A stretch of DNA of 64,000 nt from contig NZ_JAFA01000003.1 of assembly GCF_000519185.1 (NCBI RefSeq), forward strand, positions 359,223 to 423,222. The letters are read 5' to 3'. The first letter of the stretch is position 1; the number at the start of each line of letters is the position of its first letter. Below the pieces are notes generated by a model that was not told the DNA's origin, made no database searches, and worked only from the letters and a program-made list of their open reading frames with translations. A program made the position numbers and the translations under genes. This document shows positions 26,146-34,741 of the stretch, piece by piece. Source of the stretch: Paraburkholderia nodosa DSM 21604 (lineage in GTDB: Bacteria > Pseudomonadota > Gammaproteobacteria > Burkholderiales > Burkholderiaceae).

Positions 26146-27505
26146 TTCCCGTATCGCCTCACCTTTGGCCAGACGCCCATCCAGCGGGGCGCTTTGCGTC
26201 ATGCACGATCCGGCAGGATCCCGTATTTCTGCAGAGTGCCAAGGGTTGCCATCGGCTCCCGTATTCGCTCACCTTAAATATTTTCACGCCGCGGTGAAAA
26301 AAGTTCGTGGGTAGTCGCAAAATCCTGGCGACCAGCCGTTGCCGGCTAAAAAATCCGCAATGATGCGATCGCACTGCAGCAAAACATGGCGCGCCGCCCG
26401 GACAAAGCGATCGGAAGGTCCCAATTGTGGCGTCCAAGGCTGCCCGACCCGGCGATCGAAGCACCAAATCATCGACGGGGCGCCGATATGTGCCCCACGC
26501 ATCCCGGAAATTCTCACCTGTCGTCGCGCGAGCCAGACTCATCGATCCGCTCCCGAAGGCCGTCGCTGCGGCTGCCACGCCGCAATCGCTCCTGAAAACC
26601 CTCACCTTTGGCATCCCGGGTCGGCTTTGCTGCACCGTCACGACACCTCCCGGAAGTCCTCACCGCTCGTGGCGCCGAAAAGAAAAAACCAATGGATTCC
26701 GTGACTTATCCACATGCGTCGCAGGCGGGGGCAGGCGATATCGGGTCCTGCATTCCCTCACCTCAGATCGAGACGCGAGATTCGGCCAGCTGCGAGTTTG
26801 CCGAGAAAACCCTCCTGAATAATCTCACCCATGCCGGATTCCAACCGGGAGAAATATCATCCGCGAGCCCGTCATCTCGGCGTCTGCAGCGCAGTGAACG
26901 CCAACTTTCTCCCGAATTTGCTCACCTTGGGCAGGAAATATGCCAGAAAATGCTCCCGAAAAGCCTCACCTTAGCCATCCAGGCGCGGGCGGCCGCTGCG
27001 CGTTTCGCGGCACTGCGGCAATCTCCCGAAAATTCTCACCTTGTGTCGCGAATTGTCCTCGGGAACGTCCTGCGAGCAGTCGGCAGATCCGCACGGCTCG
27101 CGTGCAAGCTCCCGAAAAAGCTCACCTCTGGGCCCCGAAAGCGCCCGTTTCGCCCGATTTCGGGCGTTGGCTCCCGAAAAACTTCACCTTCGATGCGCAT
27201 TTTTTCCCGATTCTTCTCACCCCACGTGTTTCAGCCCCTCGATTTAGCTGAAAAATGGCGCCAATCGTCGCTCCCGAATCCGCTCACCGTTGCATTTTCC
27301 GTAACATCGAAGCCGGGCCCGGCCGCGCGTGATCTGCCCGGCCGTGGCCTCCCGTATCGCCTCACCCTTGCCGGGAAGTCAAGAATCCCCTCGCTCCCGA
27401 ACCCGCTCACGTCCTTTCCTGCAGCGGCTCACCAGCGTTCCCGAAGCCCGCCACCCATCTGTCCCGCAGGCGCTCACCCAGGGTCCCGTAAAGCCTCACC
27501 TGCTC
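26146..27505 (+). repeat. Origin iteron array, about 19 copies of CTCCCG-N6-CTCACC
   Basis: A 1.36-kb non-coding tract of direct repeats with core CTCCCG, six AT-leaning bases, then CTCACC, often followed by TTTGG. All copies are in the + orientation. Copy starts are 26146, 26256, 26501, 26589, 26647, 26745, 26812, 26909, 26953, 27023, 27109, 27171, 27204, 27271, 27349, 27394, 27438 (degenerate), 27461 and 27483. The best copies (26953, 27023, 27109) read CTCCCGAAAA then two variable bases then CTCACC. Spacer DNA is not repeated. Position upstream of repA makes these the probable initiator-binding sites of the replication origin. Open frames through the tract are chance. Confidence 0.88.
26706..26714 (+). 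promoter_or_regulatory. DnaA box inside the iteron array
   Basis: TTATCCACA, a consensus DnaA box, lies between iterons 5 and 6. It supports the tract being an origin at which DnaA cooperates with RepA. A one-mismatch copy (ATATCCACA) is at 27620-27628. Confidence 0.7.
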
Positions 27506-27900
27506 GGCCGGAAAGCCCTGCCAGGTAAGGATTTGCCATGGCGTTAACGTTTTTAACCGGTATCAAGGGTGTTTACTTTTATATCTCTCAAGCAAGAATC
27601 CCCCCGCGAGCTACCCAAGATATCCACATCCCAAACCAACCACCACGCCATGTCCACAAGGCGGCTCGCGTGAAACAACGGATCGCAGTAGAATTAGCAG
27701 AGAAATTCGCGCGTTTACAAGGGCTTATGAAACAAAGTTCGATTTGTTTCACGGAAGATCCACGCTGATCTCCTCTCGCGACGCGATAAAAGGCCTCTTG
27801 AGGGCCATTTCGCGACCACTGGCAATCTCGATCCGTAAAAACGTAGCAAATAGAACGTAATTTGTTATTATTCGTTCACTCCCCTGCCGAGAAGACGAAT
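27506..27900. other. AT-richer region after the iterons (candidate unwinding element)
   Basis: 395 bp between the last iteron and the KfrA-like gene. Stretches at about 27540-27600 (GTTTTTAACC, TTTACTTTTATATC) and 27834-27890 (AATTTGTTATTATTCG) are far more AT-rich than the surrounding DNA, as expected of a DNA unwinding element or a promoter. It also holds a DnaA-like 9-mer and the inverted repeat listed separately. No credible gene was seen. Confidence 0.55.
27728..27751. promoter_or_regulatory. Perfect 9-bp inverted repeat, probable operator of the KfrA-like gene
   Basis: TGAAACAAA (27728-27736), six bases, TTTGTTTCA (27743-27751). A near copy of the half-site, TGAAACAAC, lies at 27671-27679. 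KfrA proteins of plasmids repress their own gene, so autoregulation is a natural reading. Confidence 0.6.
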
Positions 27901-29103
27901 ATGCGAGACCAGGACCGCCAGGCAATCCGCGAAGAAATCGAGGATTTGCGCAAAAACGGAGCACGCAGGCACGAACTGTCCTTACACGCCTGCAAACGCT
28001 TGTTCTTCGATTTTGAGATCAAGCCCTCGATGGCTGCCGTCCGTGAGCTGACCCAAACCGGGAGCGCCAGCGACATCCCCAAGGACATCGAGCTTTTCTG
28101 GCAACGCATTCGCGCGACCTCCAAAGTGCGTGTGGGCGCCGGGGCGATTCCGCCCGCGCTGGAAGAGCGCGCCGGCGAGCTGCTGGGCGCGCTTTTCGAG
28201 GAGGCGCTCGCGCTCGCGGGCGAAGCCCTGCAGGCTGAACGCACGGAATTCGAAGCCGGCCGCCTCGATGCCGAGCAGGCGACCCGGGACGCCGAGGCCC
28301 GTCGTTCAGCCTCCGATGAGATGCTGCAACGCAGCGAAGCGCGCGTGGAAGCGGCCTATGAGCGGGTGCGCGAGCTCGAAAGCCGGCTTGCCGCGGCGTC
28401 CGCGCAGGGCGTTGCGGCACACGGCAACCGCGAAGTGCTGGTACAGCGTCTGGAGACGGAAAACGACGCCCTGCGCAAACGGGTCGAGGCGGAGCAGACC
28501 ACCAACGCGGGGTTGCGCGATCGCATCGACGGCTTGCACGAGGAAATGCGCAAGAGCACCGAGCACTACGCACAGCAGATCAAGGACGCGCTCGCCGAGG
28601 CCGAACGGCGCGTCAAGCCGATGCTGGTCGAACTGGATTCGTTGCGCTCGATGTCGTCGACCTGGCAGGCGGCCCAGCGTGATGCCAGCAAGAAGGAATT
28701 CGATTTCATCCAGCAGCTGGCGACGGCCAAGGCCCGCGCCGACCGGCTCGACGCCGTGCTGCGCGAACGGTCCGACGAAGTGGACGGGCTCACCCGCCAG
28801 GTCACGGCATTGCGCGGACAGCAAGGACTCGACACCTCGGTCGCGTCATTGCTTTGTTCACTCGCCGCCGAGGGCCGGCTGGGCGCAACCGAACTGGCGA
28901 GCCTTGGCACCGTGGTCGACGGTTACGTCGCGTTGCCGGCGCGTTGTCCTAACTGCCACGAAGGGGAACCGGAATTGTCCGAAGTGGACGATGGTTTCGA
29001 ATTCACGTGCCCGGAGTGTGAGCACACCTCGGGAACGGGGGCGTCGAAGCTTGCGGCGTACGCGCGCTTCATGGCGGGCAAGCATTCGCACGAACAGGCT
29101 TGA
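27901..29103 (+). CDS. KfrA-like DNA-binding coiled-coil protein with C-terminal zinc ribbon
   Basis: 400 residues. Residues 1-110 resemble the KfrA N-terminal DNA-binding domain (QAIREEIEDLRKNGARRHEL, then IKPSMAAVRELTQTGSAS). Residues about 120-310 are a long Glu/Ala/Arg-rich coiled coil. Unlike classical plasmid KfrA, the C terminus carries two Cys pairs, CPNC (349, 352) and CPEC (370, 373), spaced as a zinc ribbon. ATG at 27901 is chosen because the DNA-binding domain begins there. KfrA proteins help plasmid stability and segregation; the location beside the origin suggests the same for this replicon. The zinc ribbon's role is unknown. Confidence 0.82.
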   Translation: MRDQDRQAIREEIEDLRKNGARRHELSLHACKRLFFDFEIKPSMAAVRELTQTGSASDIPKDIELFWQRIRATSKVRVGAGAIPPALEERAGELLGALFEEALALAGEALQAERTEFEAGRLDAEQATRDAEARRSASDEMLQRSEARVEAAYERVRELESRLAAASAQGVAAHGNREVLVQRLETENDALRKRVEAEQTTNAGLRDRIDGLHEEMRKSTEHYAQQIKDALAEAERRVKPMLVELDSLRSMSSTWQAAQRDASKKEFDFIQQLATAKARADRLDAVLRERSDEVDGLTRQVTALRGQQGLDTSVASLLCSLAAEGRLGATELASLGTVVDGYVALPARCPNCHEGEPELSEVDDGFEFTCPECEHTSGTGASKLAAYARFMAGKHSHEQA

Positions 29104-29118
29104 CGTGAGCTTTTACGG

Positions 29119-29136
29119 GAGGCGCGCACGCGCCTC
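29119..29136. terminator. Hairpin between convergent genes
   Basis: GAGGCGCG (29119-29126), CA, CGCGCCTC (29129-29136): an 8-bp perfect inverted repeat 16 bases after the KfrA-like stop and before the convergent recombinase-like gene. There is only a short T-run, so its terminator strength is uncertain. Confidence 0.55.
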
Positions 29137-29168
29137 TTAAACGCCCAATCGCCGGCCGACGTGGCGTT

Positions 29169-30170
29169 TCACGCCTCGTCACCTTGCGTAGATACGTGTG
29201 GGGACGCCTCGCGTTCCGCCCACGTTTTCCATGCGCGATGGAGCCGCCCCGCGGAGATCGGTTGGAGGAAACCGAGCCACTGCCCTACCTGATCGGTATC
29301 CACGCCGCGCTCGAACAGGTCAGCCGCGAACGTGTTGCGCAAGGTCTGCGGACTCGCGCGCTCGGCGCGCGTTTCCGCCACGCCGGCCGCTTCCATCAAT
29401 GCGTCGATGGCGCGCAGCACCGTGGCCTTGTGCATGGGGCGCCCCGAGGGGGAGCCCGGAAACACCAGCTGCCCGGGCAGTCCGGCCAGGCGGCGCGCTT
29501 CGAGCCAGGCGCCAAGCACGTCGACGGCAAATGGCGTCAGTCGCGTGACGCGCGTAAACGCCGGGTTGGCGGCTTCGATCGTGACCCACTCCGAGCCGAT
29601 CGCCACGCAATCGAGCGTGAGCGCGATGGCGTCTCCCGTTTTCAATCCGCCGCCCAGAAAGATGGCGACGAGCGCCCGGTCGCGGCGTTCGCGCCATCGT
29701 TTCGCAGCCGATGGCTCGACGAGCGGCGAGAACAACTGGCCGACGATCGCGGCGCGCTCGGCGGGCGCAAGGAAGCCGGTCGGCTCGTTTTCGCGCGCGT
29801 TGCGCCATGCGGCCTCGCCGTCCTGGGCGATGAAGCGCGCCGGATTCGTCGAGGCGAGTTCGATTTCGCGCACGTGATCGAGCACGCGCTCGATGAGCCG
29901 CAGGTAGCGAAGCCGTTGCGGCTTCTTCACGTCGAGGGTTGCGACGAATTCGGCGATCGTGCCGGTATCCACGGTCATGATCGTTTTGCGCCTGAGCGCG
30001 AGCCATTCGAGAAAGCGTCCCCATTGCACGCGATAGACCTCGGCAGAGGAACGGCGCAAGTCCTGCGAGGCGAGCCAGGCGTCGAACGCGGCGACGGGGT
30101 CGCGTTGCCAGTCCTGGCGTTGCTGGTCGAAGAGGTCGCGTGAGGAAGTGGAGGACGCCATCTCTATCAT
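29169..30170 (-). CDS. Tyrosine-recombinase-fold protein lacking catalytic residues
   Basis: 333 residues with the layout of XerC/XerD: a core-binding SAM-like domain (about 20-115, WLASQDLRRSSAEVYRVQWG) and a catalytic-domain-like region (130-320). Aligning by eye on the family motifs, the first catalytic Arg is Lys177 (FLGGGLKTGD), the H-x-x-R motif is Gln275-T-L-Arg278 (SPQTLRNTF), the LGH histidine is Phe301 (LGFLQPISAG), and the nucleophile Tyr position is Leu310. The last 60 residues contain no tyrosine at all. Strand exchange therefore looks impossible, while DNA binding may remain. It sits at the edge of the replicon-maintenance module. Confidence 0.8.
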   Translation of the reverse strand: MIEMASSTSSRDLFDQQRQDWQRDPVAAFDAWLASQDLRRSSAEVYRVQWGRFLEWLALRRKTIMTVDTGTIAEFVATLDVKKPQRLRYLRLIERVLDHVREIELASTNPARFIAQDGEAAWRNARENEPTGFLAPAERAAIVGQLFSPLVEPSAAKRWRERRDRALVAIFLGGGLKTGDAIALTLDCVAIGSEWVTIEAANPAFTRVTRLTPFAVDVLGAWLEARRLAGLPGQLVFPGSPSGRPMHKATVLRAIDALMEAAGVAETRAERASPQTLRNTFAADLFERGVDTDQVGQWLGFLQPISAGRLHRAWKTWAEREASPHVSTQGDEA

Positions 30171-30257
30171 TCCGTTAGTTGCGTTACACGACCATTATAG
30201 CGATAGCGGGATCCTGGCCACCGCTATTGTTCCGTGCGATCCCGCGCCGGCCTGCGA

Positions 30258-30665
30258 TCAGCCACCCCAAGCCCTCGCTCGCCGCACAGCGTCGTTGCGT
30301 CTTGCCTGCCGGCGCGATTCTTCCGCGCCTTGGGCGGCGCGTTCGTAGGCCGAGACCGCGAACGCGAAGACGGCCGGCAGCGCGTTGGATTGTCCGAAGT
30401 CGACAGTCTCGTCCGTTTCTGGCCAGGCGAGGTCGCCCGGCCGCTGAAAGAGGCCAAGCATGAGGGCGTCGTGGCGGCAGGCGAAGCCGAGATCCGCCAG
30501 GGCTTCGGCCTCGATGGCATGCAGCAGGCGCCAGGTGAGCGGCACCTGCCGCGCGATATAGCGCTGCGCGATGTTGCGGACGATGTGCTCGAGGTCGCGC
30601 GCAGCGGCCTGAAAGCGCAAGGCCGCCAGAGCGGGCTCGCGCGGCAGTTCGGTGGGGAGGGACAT
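30258..30665 (-). CDS. Small unrecognised protein behind a LexA box
   Basis: 135 residues, no recognised family, no signal peptide or membrane helix. The first half is helical and rich in Ala/Leu/Arg (ALRFQAAARDLEHIVRNIAQ); the C terminus is basic (ESRRQARRNDAVRRARAW). I chose the ATG at 30665 because GGAG lies seven bases before it; an upstream GTG would start inside the LexA-like operator. The operator 24 bp upstream implies induction by DNA damage. Same strand as the recombinase-like gene, 87 bp upstream of it. Confidence 0.7.
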   Translation of the reverse strand: MSLPTELPREPALAALRFQAAARDLEHIVRNIAQRYIARQVPLTWRLLHAIEAEALADLGFACRHDALMLGLFQRPGDLAWPETDETVDFGQSNALPAVFAFAVSAYERAAQGAEESRRQARRNDAVRRARAWGG

Positions 30666-30687
30666 CGACGGCTCCAGTCGGACTTTC

Positions 30688-30705
30688 ACTGTATAAATAT
30701 ACAGT
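30688..30705. promoter_or_regulatory. LexA/SOS box
   Basis: ACTGTATAAATATACAGT contains CTGT-N8-ACAG with an AT-only centre, a near-perfect match to the LexA consensus. It lies just upstream of the 135-residue orphan. Confidence 0.88.
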
Positions 30706-30763
30706 AGTCAGTCCAATTGCGCAGCCTCGTCCGTTCGGCCAGGGCGAGCGGTGAGGCGGACCT

Positions 30764-31426
30764 TCAGCCGTGGATCACCACCAGCAGCGCGCGCGCCTCG
30801 CCCTTGCCGACGTTGCGGATCGCGTGTGGCTGATCGGCGATATAGCGCGCCGTGTCCGCGGCCCTCAGGCGCTGCGTCGCGCCGGCCGCCTCGACCTCGA
30901 TGCTTCCCTGCAGCACCGTGAGATGCTCGCGCGTGCCCGGTTCGTGCGCGGCCGAAACCAGCGCCCCGCCTGGCTTGAGCGTCAACTCATACCATTCGAA
31001 GTGGCCGGCCAGCTCGATGGGCCCCCACACGCGCAACTGGTAACCCGCGTCGTGGCCGTGCAGCGTCGGGATGTCGTGCGGCCCGGCCACGGCGATCGCT
31101 TCGGGCGCCTTCGGGGCGGCGAACAGCGAATCGAGTTTGACGCCCAGCGCGTTCGTGAGCCGCCAGGCCACGGCAATGGTCGGGTTCGCCTTGTCGCGCT
31201 CGATTTCCGATAGCATGGATTTTGAGACGCCCGCGGCGCGCGAGAGGTCGTCGAGCGTCATCTTGCGCTCGGTGCGCAGCCGCTGGATCTGCTCGCCCAC
31301 GCGCGGCGGCACGGTGGCAGGTACGGCGGATGCAGCCGGTACGTTGGTTGCAGCGGATGCGGCCGACGCCGGTGCGTCGGCAACGGTGCCCGCCGGGGCG
31401 GTGCGCGGTTTGCGGGTGCTTGCCAT
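30764..31426 (-). CDS. XRE-family regulator with cupin domain
   Basis: Transcription factor of 220 residues. After an Ala/Pro-rich N terminus (1-42), an HTH_3 domain at about 44-98 (RLRTERKMTLDDLSRAAGVS, then KSMLSEIERDKANPT) is followed by a cupin at about 125-215 (AAHEPGTREHLTVLQGSIEV, DQPHAIRNVG). It diverges from kbl-tdh, so threonine/2-amino-3-oxobutyrate catabolism is the probable target and an amino-acid-like ligand the probable signal. A palindrome in the shared promoter region is the likely operator. Confidence 0.88.
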   Translation of the reverse strand: MASTRKPRTAPAGTVADAPASAASAATNVPAASAVPATVPPRVGEQIQRLRTERKMTLDDLSRAAGVSKSMLSEIERDKANPTIAVAWRLTNALGVKLDSLFAAPKAPEAIAVAGPHDIPTLHGHDAGYQLRVWGPIELAGHFEWYELTLKPGGALVSAAHEPGTREHLTVLQGSIEVEAAGATQRLRAADTARYIADQPHAIRNVGKGEARALLVVIHG

Positions 31427-31450
31427 TCACGGCCTCATCGATTAGAGTGC

Positions 31451-31477
31451 GTTCGACATATCGAACTTGGGTTCGAA
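31451..31477. promoter_or_regulatory. Palindromic operator between the XRE-cupin gene and kbl
   Basis: GTTCGACATATCGAAC (31451-31466) is a perfect 6-4-6 palindrome, followed by another half-site GTTCGAA (31471-31477). It lies 25 bp upstream of the regulator start and 113 bp upstream of kbl. Confidence 0.65.
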
Positions 31478-31589
31478 ATAAAGGAAATTTTCGCCAACGG
31501 CTGACGGCGACTATAGCAAACCGCAGGCAACCCGCAGGCATGTCGCAGCAAGACTGCGGCAGGCCGCAGCGAAGTGAGGAGCACGATTC

Positions 31590-32789
31590 ATGCGTACCCC
31601 GTATCTCGACCACTTGCGCGCGACGCTCGACCAGATCCGCGCCGATGGCTTCTACAAGAACGAGCGCGTGATCGCCACGCCGCAGTCGGCCGACATCCGG
31701 CTCGCAGACGGCAGCGACGTGCTCAACTTCTGCGCGAACAACTACCTCGGCCTCGCCAATGACGCGCGGCTCATCGCCGCCGCGAAAGACGGCCTCGAGC
31801 GCGATGGCTTCGGCATGGCGTCGGTGCGTTTCATCTGCGGCACGCAAACCGTGCACAAGCAGCTCGAAAGCGCGCTCGCCACGTTTTTGCAAACCGAAGA
31901 CTGCATTCTCTATTCCAGTTGTTTCGACGCGAACGGCGGCCTGTTCGAAACGCTGCTCGGCGAAGAAGACGCCATCATCAGCGACGAACTCAATCACGCG
32001 AGCATCATCGATGGCGTGCGCCTTTCGAAGGCGCGCCGCTACCGCTACAAGAATAACGATCTTGCGGACCTCGAAACCAGGCTGAAAGAAGCCGACGAAG
32101 CCGGCGCACGCTACAAGCTGATCGCCACCGACGGCGTGTTCTCGATGGACGGCATCATCGCCGACCTCAAGGGCATCTGCGATCTCGCTGACCGCTACGA
32201 CGCGCTCGTGATGGTCGACGACTCGCACGCGGTGGGCTTCATCGGCGAGCATGGGCGCGGCACGCCCGAGCACTGCGGCGTCCCGCAGCGCGTGGACATC
32301 ATTACCGGCACACTCGGCAAGGCGCTGGGTGGCGCGTCGGGCGGCTATATCGCGGCCAAGCAGGAAGTCGTCGACTTGCTGCGCCAACGCTCGCGCCCTT
32401 ATCTTTTCTCGAACACGCTGACGCCGAGCATCGCGGCCGCCACGCTTGCGGTGCTCGAACTGATTGCAAGCGACGAAGGCGCGCAGCTGCGCCGCCGGGT
32501 GCGCGAGAACGGCGCGCAGTTCCGCCGCGAAATGAGCGCGCTCGGCTTCACGCTCGTGCCCGGCGAGCACCCGATCATTCCGGTGATGCTCGGCGACGCC
32601 CAGGTCGCCTCGAAAATGGCCGACGCGCTGCTGCACGAGGGCGTCTACGTCATCGGCTTTTCGTATCCGGTCGTGCCCAAAGGCCGCGCGCGCATTCGCA
32701 CGCAGATGAGCGCCGCGCACACGTCCGCGCAGATCGGGCGCGCCGTAGAAGCGTTTGCGCACGTAGGCAAGCGGCTCGGTGTGATTTAA
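31590..32789 (+). CDS. kbl: Glycine C-acetyltransferase (2-amino-3-ketobutyrate CoA ligase)
   Basis: PLP enzyme that cleaves 2-amino-3-oxobutyrate with CoA into glycine and acetyl-CoA, the second step of threonine breakdown. 399 residues, normal length. [35 protein letters not shown] and [20 protein letters not shown] are family signatures. The PLP lysine is Lys244 in [16 protein letters not shown] at 31590 follows GAGGAG. It is 17 bp before tdh in one operon. Confidence 0.97.
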   Translation: MRTPYLDHLRATLDQIRADGFYKNERVIATPQSADIRLADGSDVLNFCANNYLGLANDARLIAAAKDGLERDGFGMASVRFICGTQTVHKQLESALATFLQTEDCILYSSCFDANGGLFETLLGEEDAIISDELNHASIIDGVRLSKARRYRYKNNDLADLETRLKEADEAGARYKLIATDGVFSMDGIIADLKGICDLADRYDALVMVDDSHAVGFIGEHGRGTPEHCGVPQRVDIITGTLGKALGGASGGYIAAKQEVVDLLRQRSRPYLFSNTLTPSIAAATLAVLELIASDEGAQLRRRVRENGAQFRREMSALGFTLVPGEHPIIPVMLGDAQVASKMADALLHEGVYVIGFSYPVVPKGRARIRTQMSAAHTSAQIGRAVEAFAHVGKRLGVI

Positions 32790-32806
32790 CAAGGATTGCG
32801 AATCAA

Positions 32807-33838
32807 ATGAAAGCACTCGCCAAACTCGAACGCGCGCCCGGACTCACGCTCACGCGCGTGAAGAAGCCCGAAGTCGGCCATAACGACGTGATGATCAAGA
32901 TCCGCAAGACAGCGATCTGCGGCACGGACATCCATATCTGGAAATGGGACGACTGGGCCCAGAAGACTATCCCGGTGCCGATGCACGTGGGCCACGAATA
33001 CGTGGGCGAGATCGTCGAAATGGGCCAGGAGGTACGCGGCTTCCAGATCGGCGACCGCGTGTCGGGCGAAGGGCATATCACCTGCGGCTTTTGCCGCAAC
33101 TGCCGCGCGGGGCGGCGCCACCTGTGCCGCAACACCACGGGCGTGGGCGTGAACCGCGAAGGTGCGTTCGCCGAATACCTCGTGATTCCGGCCTTCAACG
33201 CGTTCAAGATTCCGCCCGAGATCTCCGACGATCTCGCCGCGATTTTCGATCCGTTCGGCAATGCCACGCACACGGCGCTTTCGTTCAACCTCGTGGGCGA
33301 GGACGTGCTGATTACGGGCGCGGGGCCGATCGGCATCATGGCCGTGGCGATCGCGAAGCACGTGGGGGCGCGCAACGTCGTCATCACGGATATCAACGAT
33401 TACCGGCTCGAGCTTGCGCGCAAGATGGGCGCGACGCGCGCCGTGAACGTGGCGCGCGAGTCGCTGCGCGACGTGATGAACGAACTGCACATGACCGAAG
33501 GCTTCGACGTGGGCCTCGAAATGTCGGGTGTGCCGAGCGCGTTTACGGCGCTGCTCGAGTCGATGAACCACGGCGGCAAGGTGGCGCTGCTCGGCATTCC
33601 GCCCGCGCAAACCGCCATCGACTGGAACCAGGTCATCTTCAAGGGGCTTGAAATCAAGGGCATTTACGGCCGCGAGATGTTCGAGACCTGGTACAAGATG
33701 GTCGCGATGCTGCAGAGCGGGCTCGATCTCTCGCCCATCATCACGCACCGTTTCGACGTGGACGACTACGAGAAAGGCTTCGCGGCCATGCTCTCGGGCG
33801 AGAGCGGCAAGGTCATTCTCGACTGGACCACGGCCTGA
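32807..33838 (+). CDS. tdh: L-threonine 3-dehydrogenase
   Basis: Zinc-dependent NAD dehydrogenase that oxidises threonine to 2-amino-3-oxobutyrate, the substrate of Kbl. 343 residues. Catalytic-zinc ligands are in [10 protein letters not shown] and GHEYVGE; the structural-zinc cysteines are in [15 protein letters not shown]; the NAD-binding loop is [15 protein letters not shown]. It ends 24 bp before the convergent yceI-type gene. Confidence 0.97.
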   Translation: MKALAKLERAPGLTLTRVKKPEVGHNDVMIKIRKTAICGTDIHIWKWDDWAQKTIPVPMHVGHEYVGEIVEMGQEVRGFQIGDRVSGEGHITCGFCRNCRAGRRHLCRNTTGVGVNREGAFAEYLVIPAFNAFKIPPEISDDLAAIFDPFGNATHTALSFNLVGEDVLITGAGPIGIMAVAIAKHVGARNVVITDINDYRLELARKMGATRAVNVARESLRDVMNELHMTEGFDVGLEMSGVPSAFTALLESMNHGGKVALLGIPPAQTAIDWNQVIFKGLEIKGIYGREMFETWYKMVAMLQSGLDLSPIITHRFDVDDYEKGFAAMLSGESGKVILDWTTA

Positions 33839-33862
33839 ACGCGCATTGATTTGATGAGGCTT

Positions 33863-34540
33863 TTACGGCGCTGCGCCCGGCGCCGGCTGCTCGAATTCGG
33901 CCTCGATGCGCACGTCGATCTCGTCGCCCACGGCGGGATACCAGCTCGTCAACCCGAACGCCGAGCGCTTGAAATGGCCCGATGCGGTGAAGCCGAGCGT
34001 GGGCTGCTTCGTGAGCGGATTCGGCGCGTAGCCGTTTAAGGTCACGTCGAGCGTGACCGGTTGCGTCACGCCGCGGATCGTGAGATTACCCGTGAGCGTG
34101 CCGCGCCCTTCGCCCGTGCGTTCGAAGTGCGTGCTCGTGAAGCCGATCTGGGCATAGCGCTGCACATCGAGCATCTGCGGTCCCTTCACCATGGCGTCGA
34201 GTGCGCCGACGTTGGTGTCGAGGCTGGTGGCGTCGATGGTCGCGTCGACGGTGGCCGCTTCGAGGCCGCCTGCCTGCCAGTCGAGCGTCGCCTGTGCGCG
34301 GTCGAAGCGCATGACGAAGCGCGTGTAGTGGAAGTGATCGACGTCGAACACGATGCTCCAGTGATGCGCGTCCATCACGTAGTGTCCCGCCGGCACGTCG
34401 GCTTCCGTGCGGCTCACGCTGTGCGTGACCACGCGCAGCGGCGTGCACGCGGCAAGACTCGCTGCGCACAGCGCTACGCAGAACGCGCGGCGCGAGCCGC
34501 GAACGAGAGGCGCAAGCGATACCAGCGGCCGGTCTTTCAT
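33863..34540 (-). CDS. YceI-family lipoprotein
   Basis: Periplasmic lipocalin-like protein of the YceI family, which binds polyisoprenoid or other amphiphilic molecules. 225 residues from ATG at 34540. A signal peptide ends in the lipobox LAAC near residue 32, so this copy is a lipoprotein. YceI features: HYVMDAHHWSIVFDVDHFHY, LTGNLTIRGVTQPVTLDVTL and TASGHFKRSAFGLTSWYPAVGDEI. No cytochrome b561 partner is adjacent. Function beyond lipid binding is not known. Confidence 0.9.
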   Translation of the reverse strand: MKDRPLVSLAPLVRGSRRAFCVALCAASLAACTPLRVVTHSVSRTEADVPAGHYVMDAHHWSIVFDVDHFHYTRFVMRFDRAQATLDWQAGGLEAATVDATIDATSLDTNVGALDAMVKGPQMLDVQRYAQIGFTSTHFERTGEGRGTLTGNLTIRGVTQPVTLDVTLNGYAPNPLTKQPTLGFTASGHFKRSAFGLTSWYPAVGDEIDVRIEAEFEQPAPGAAP

Positions 34541-34741
34541 CTCATCTCCCTTTGACTTGTCGACATCCGTAATGACGTTTGGCGACGTGCGTTTCTTCCA
34601 TCCGGTTCGCGAAGCATAACGCGACGGGGCCGGATCGCAGCGGCCCGCGCAGTTTCCCGACCGGGTCACGCGCACATTGCGCGCGGCGCGAAACTCGGGT
34701 CTCATACGCCCATTGGAGCCCGAACGAGCGGAGAGCCGCCT

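Noticed and set aside
26608..27528. Open frame of about 300 codons across the iteron array
   Set aside because: It arises because the repeats contain few stops; the protein is Pro/Ser/Arg-rich with echoes of the iteron, and nothing suggests translation.
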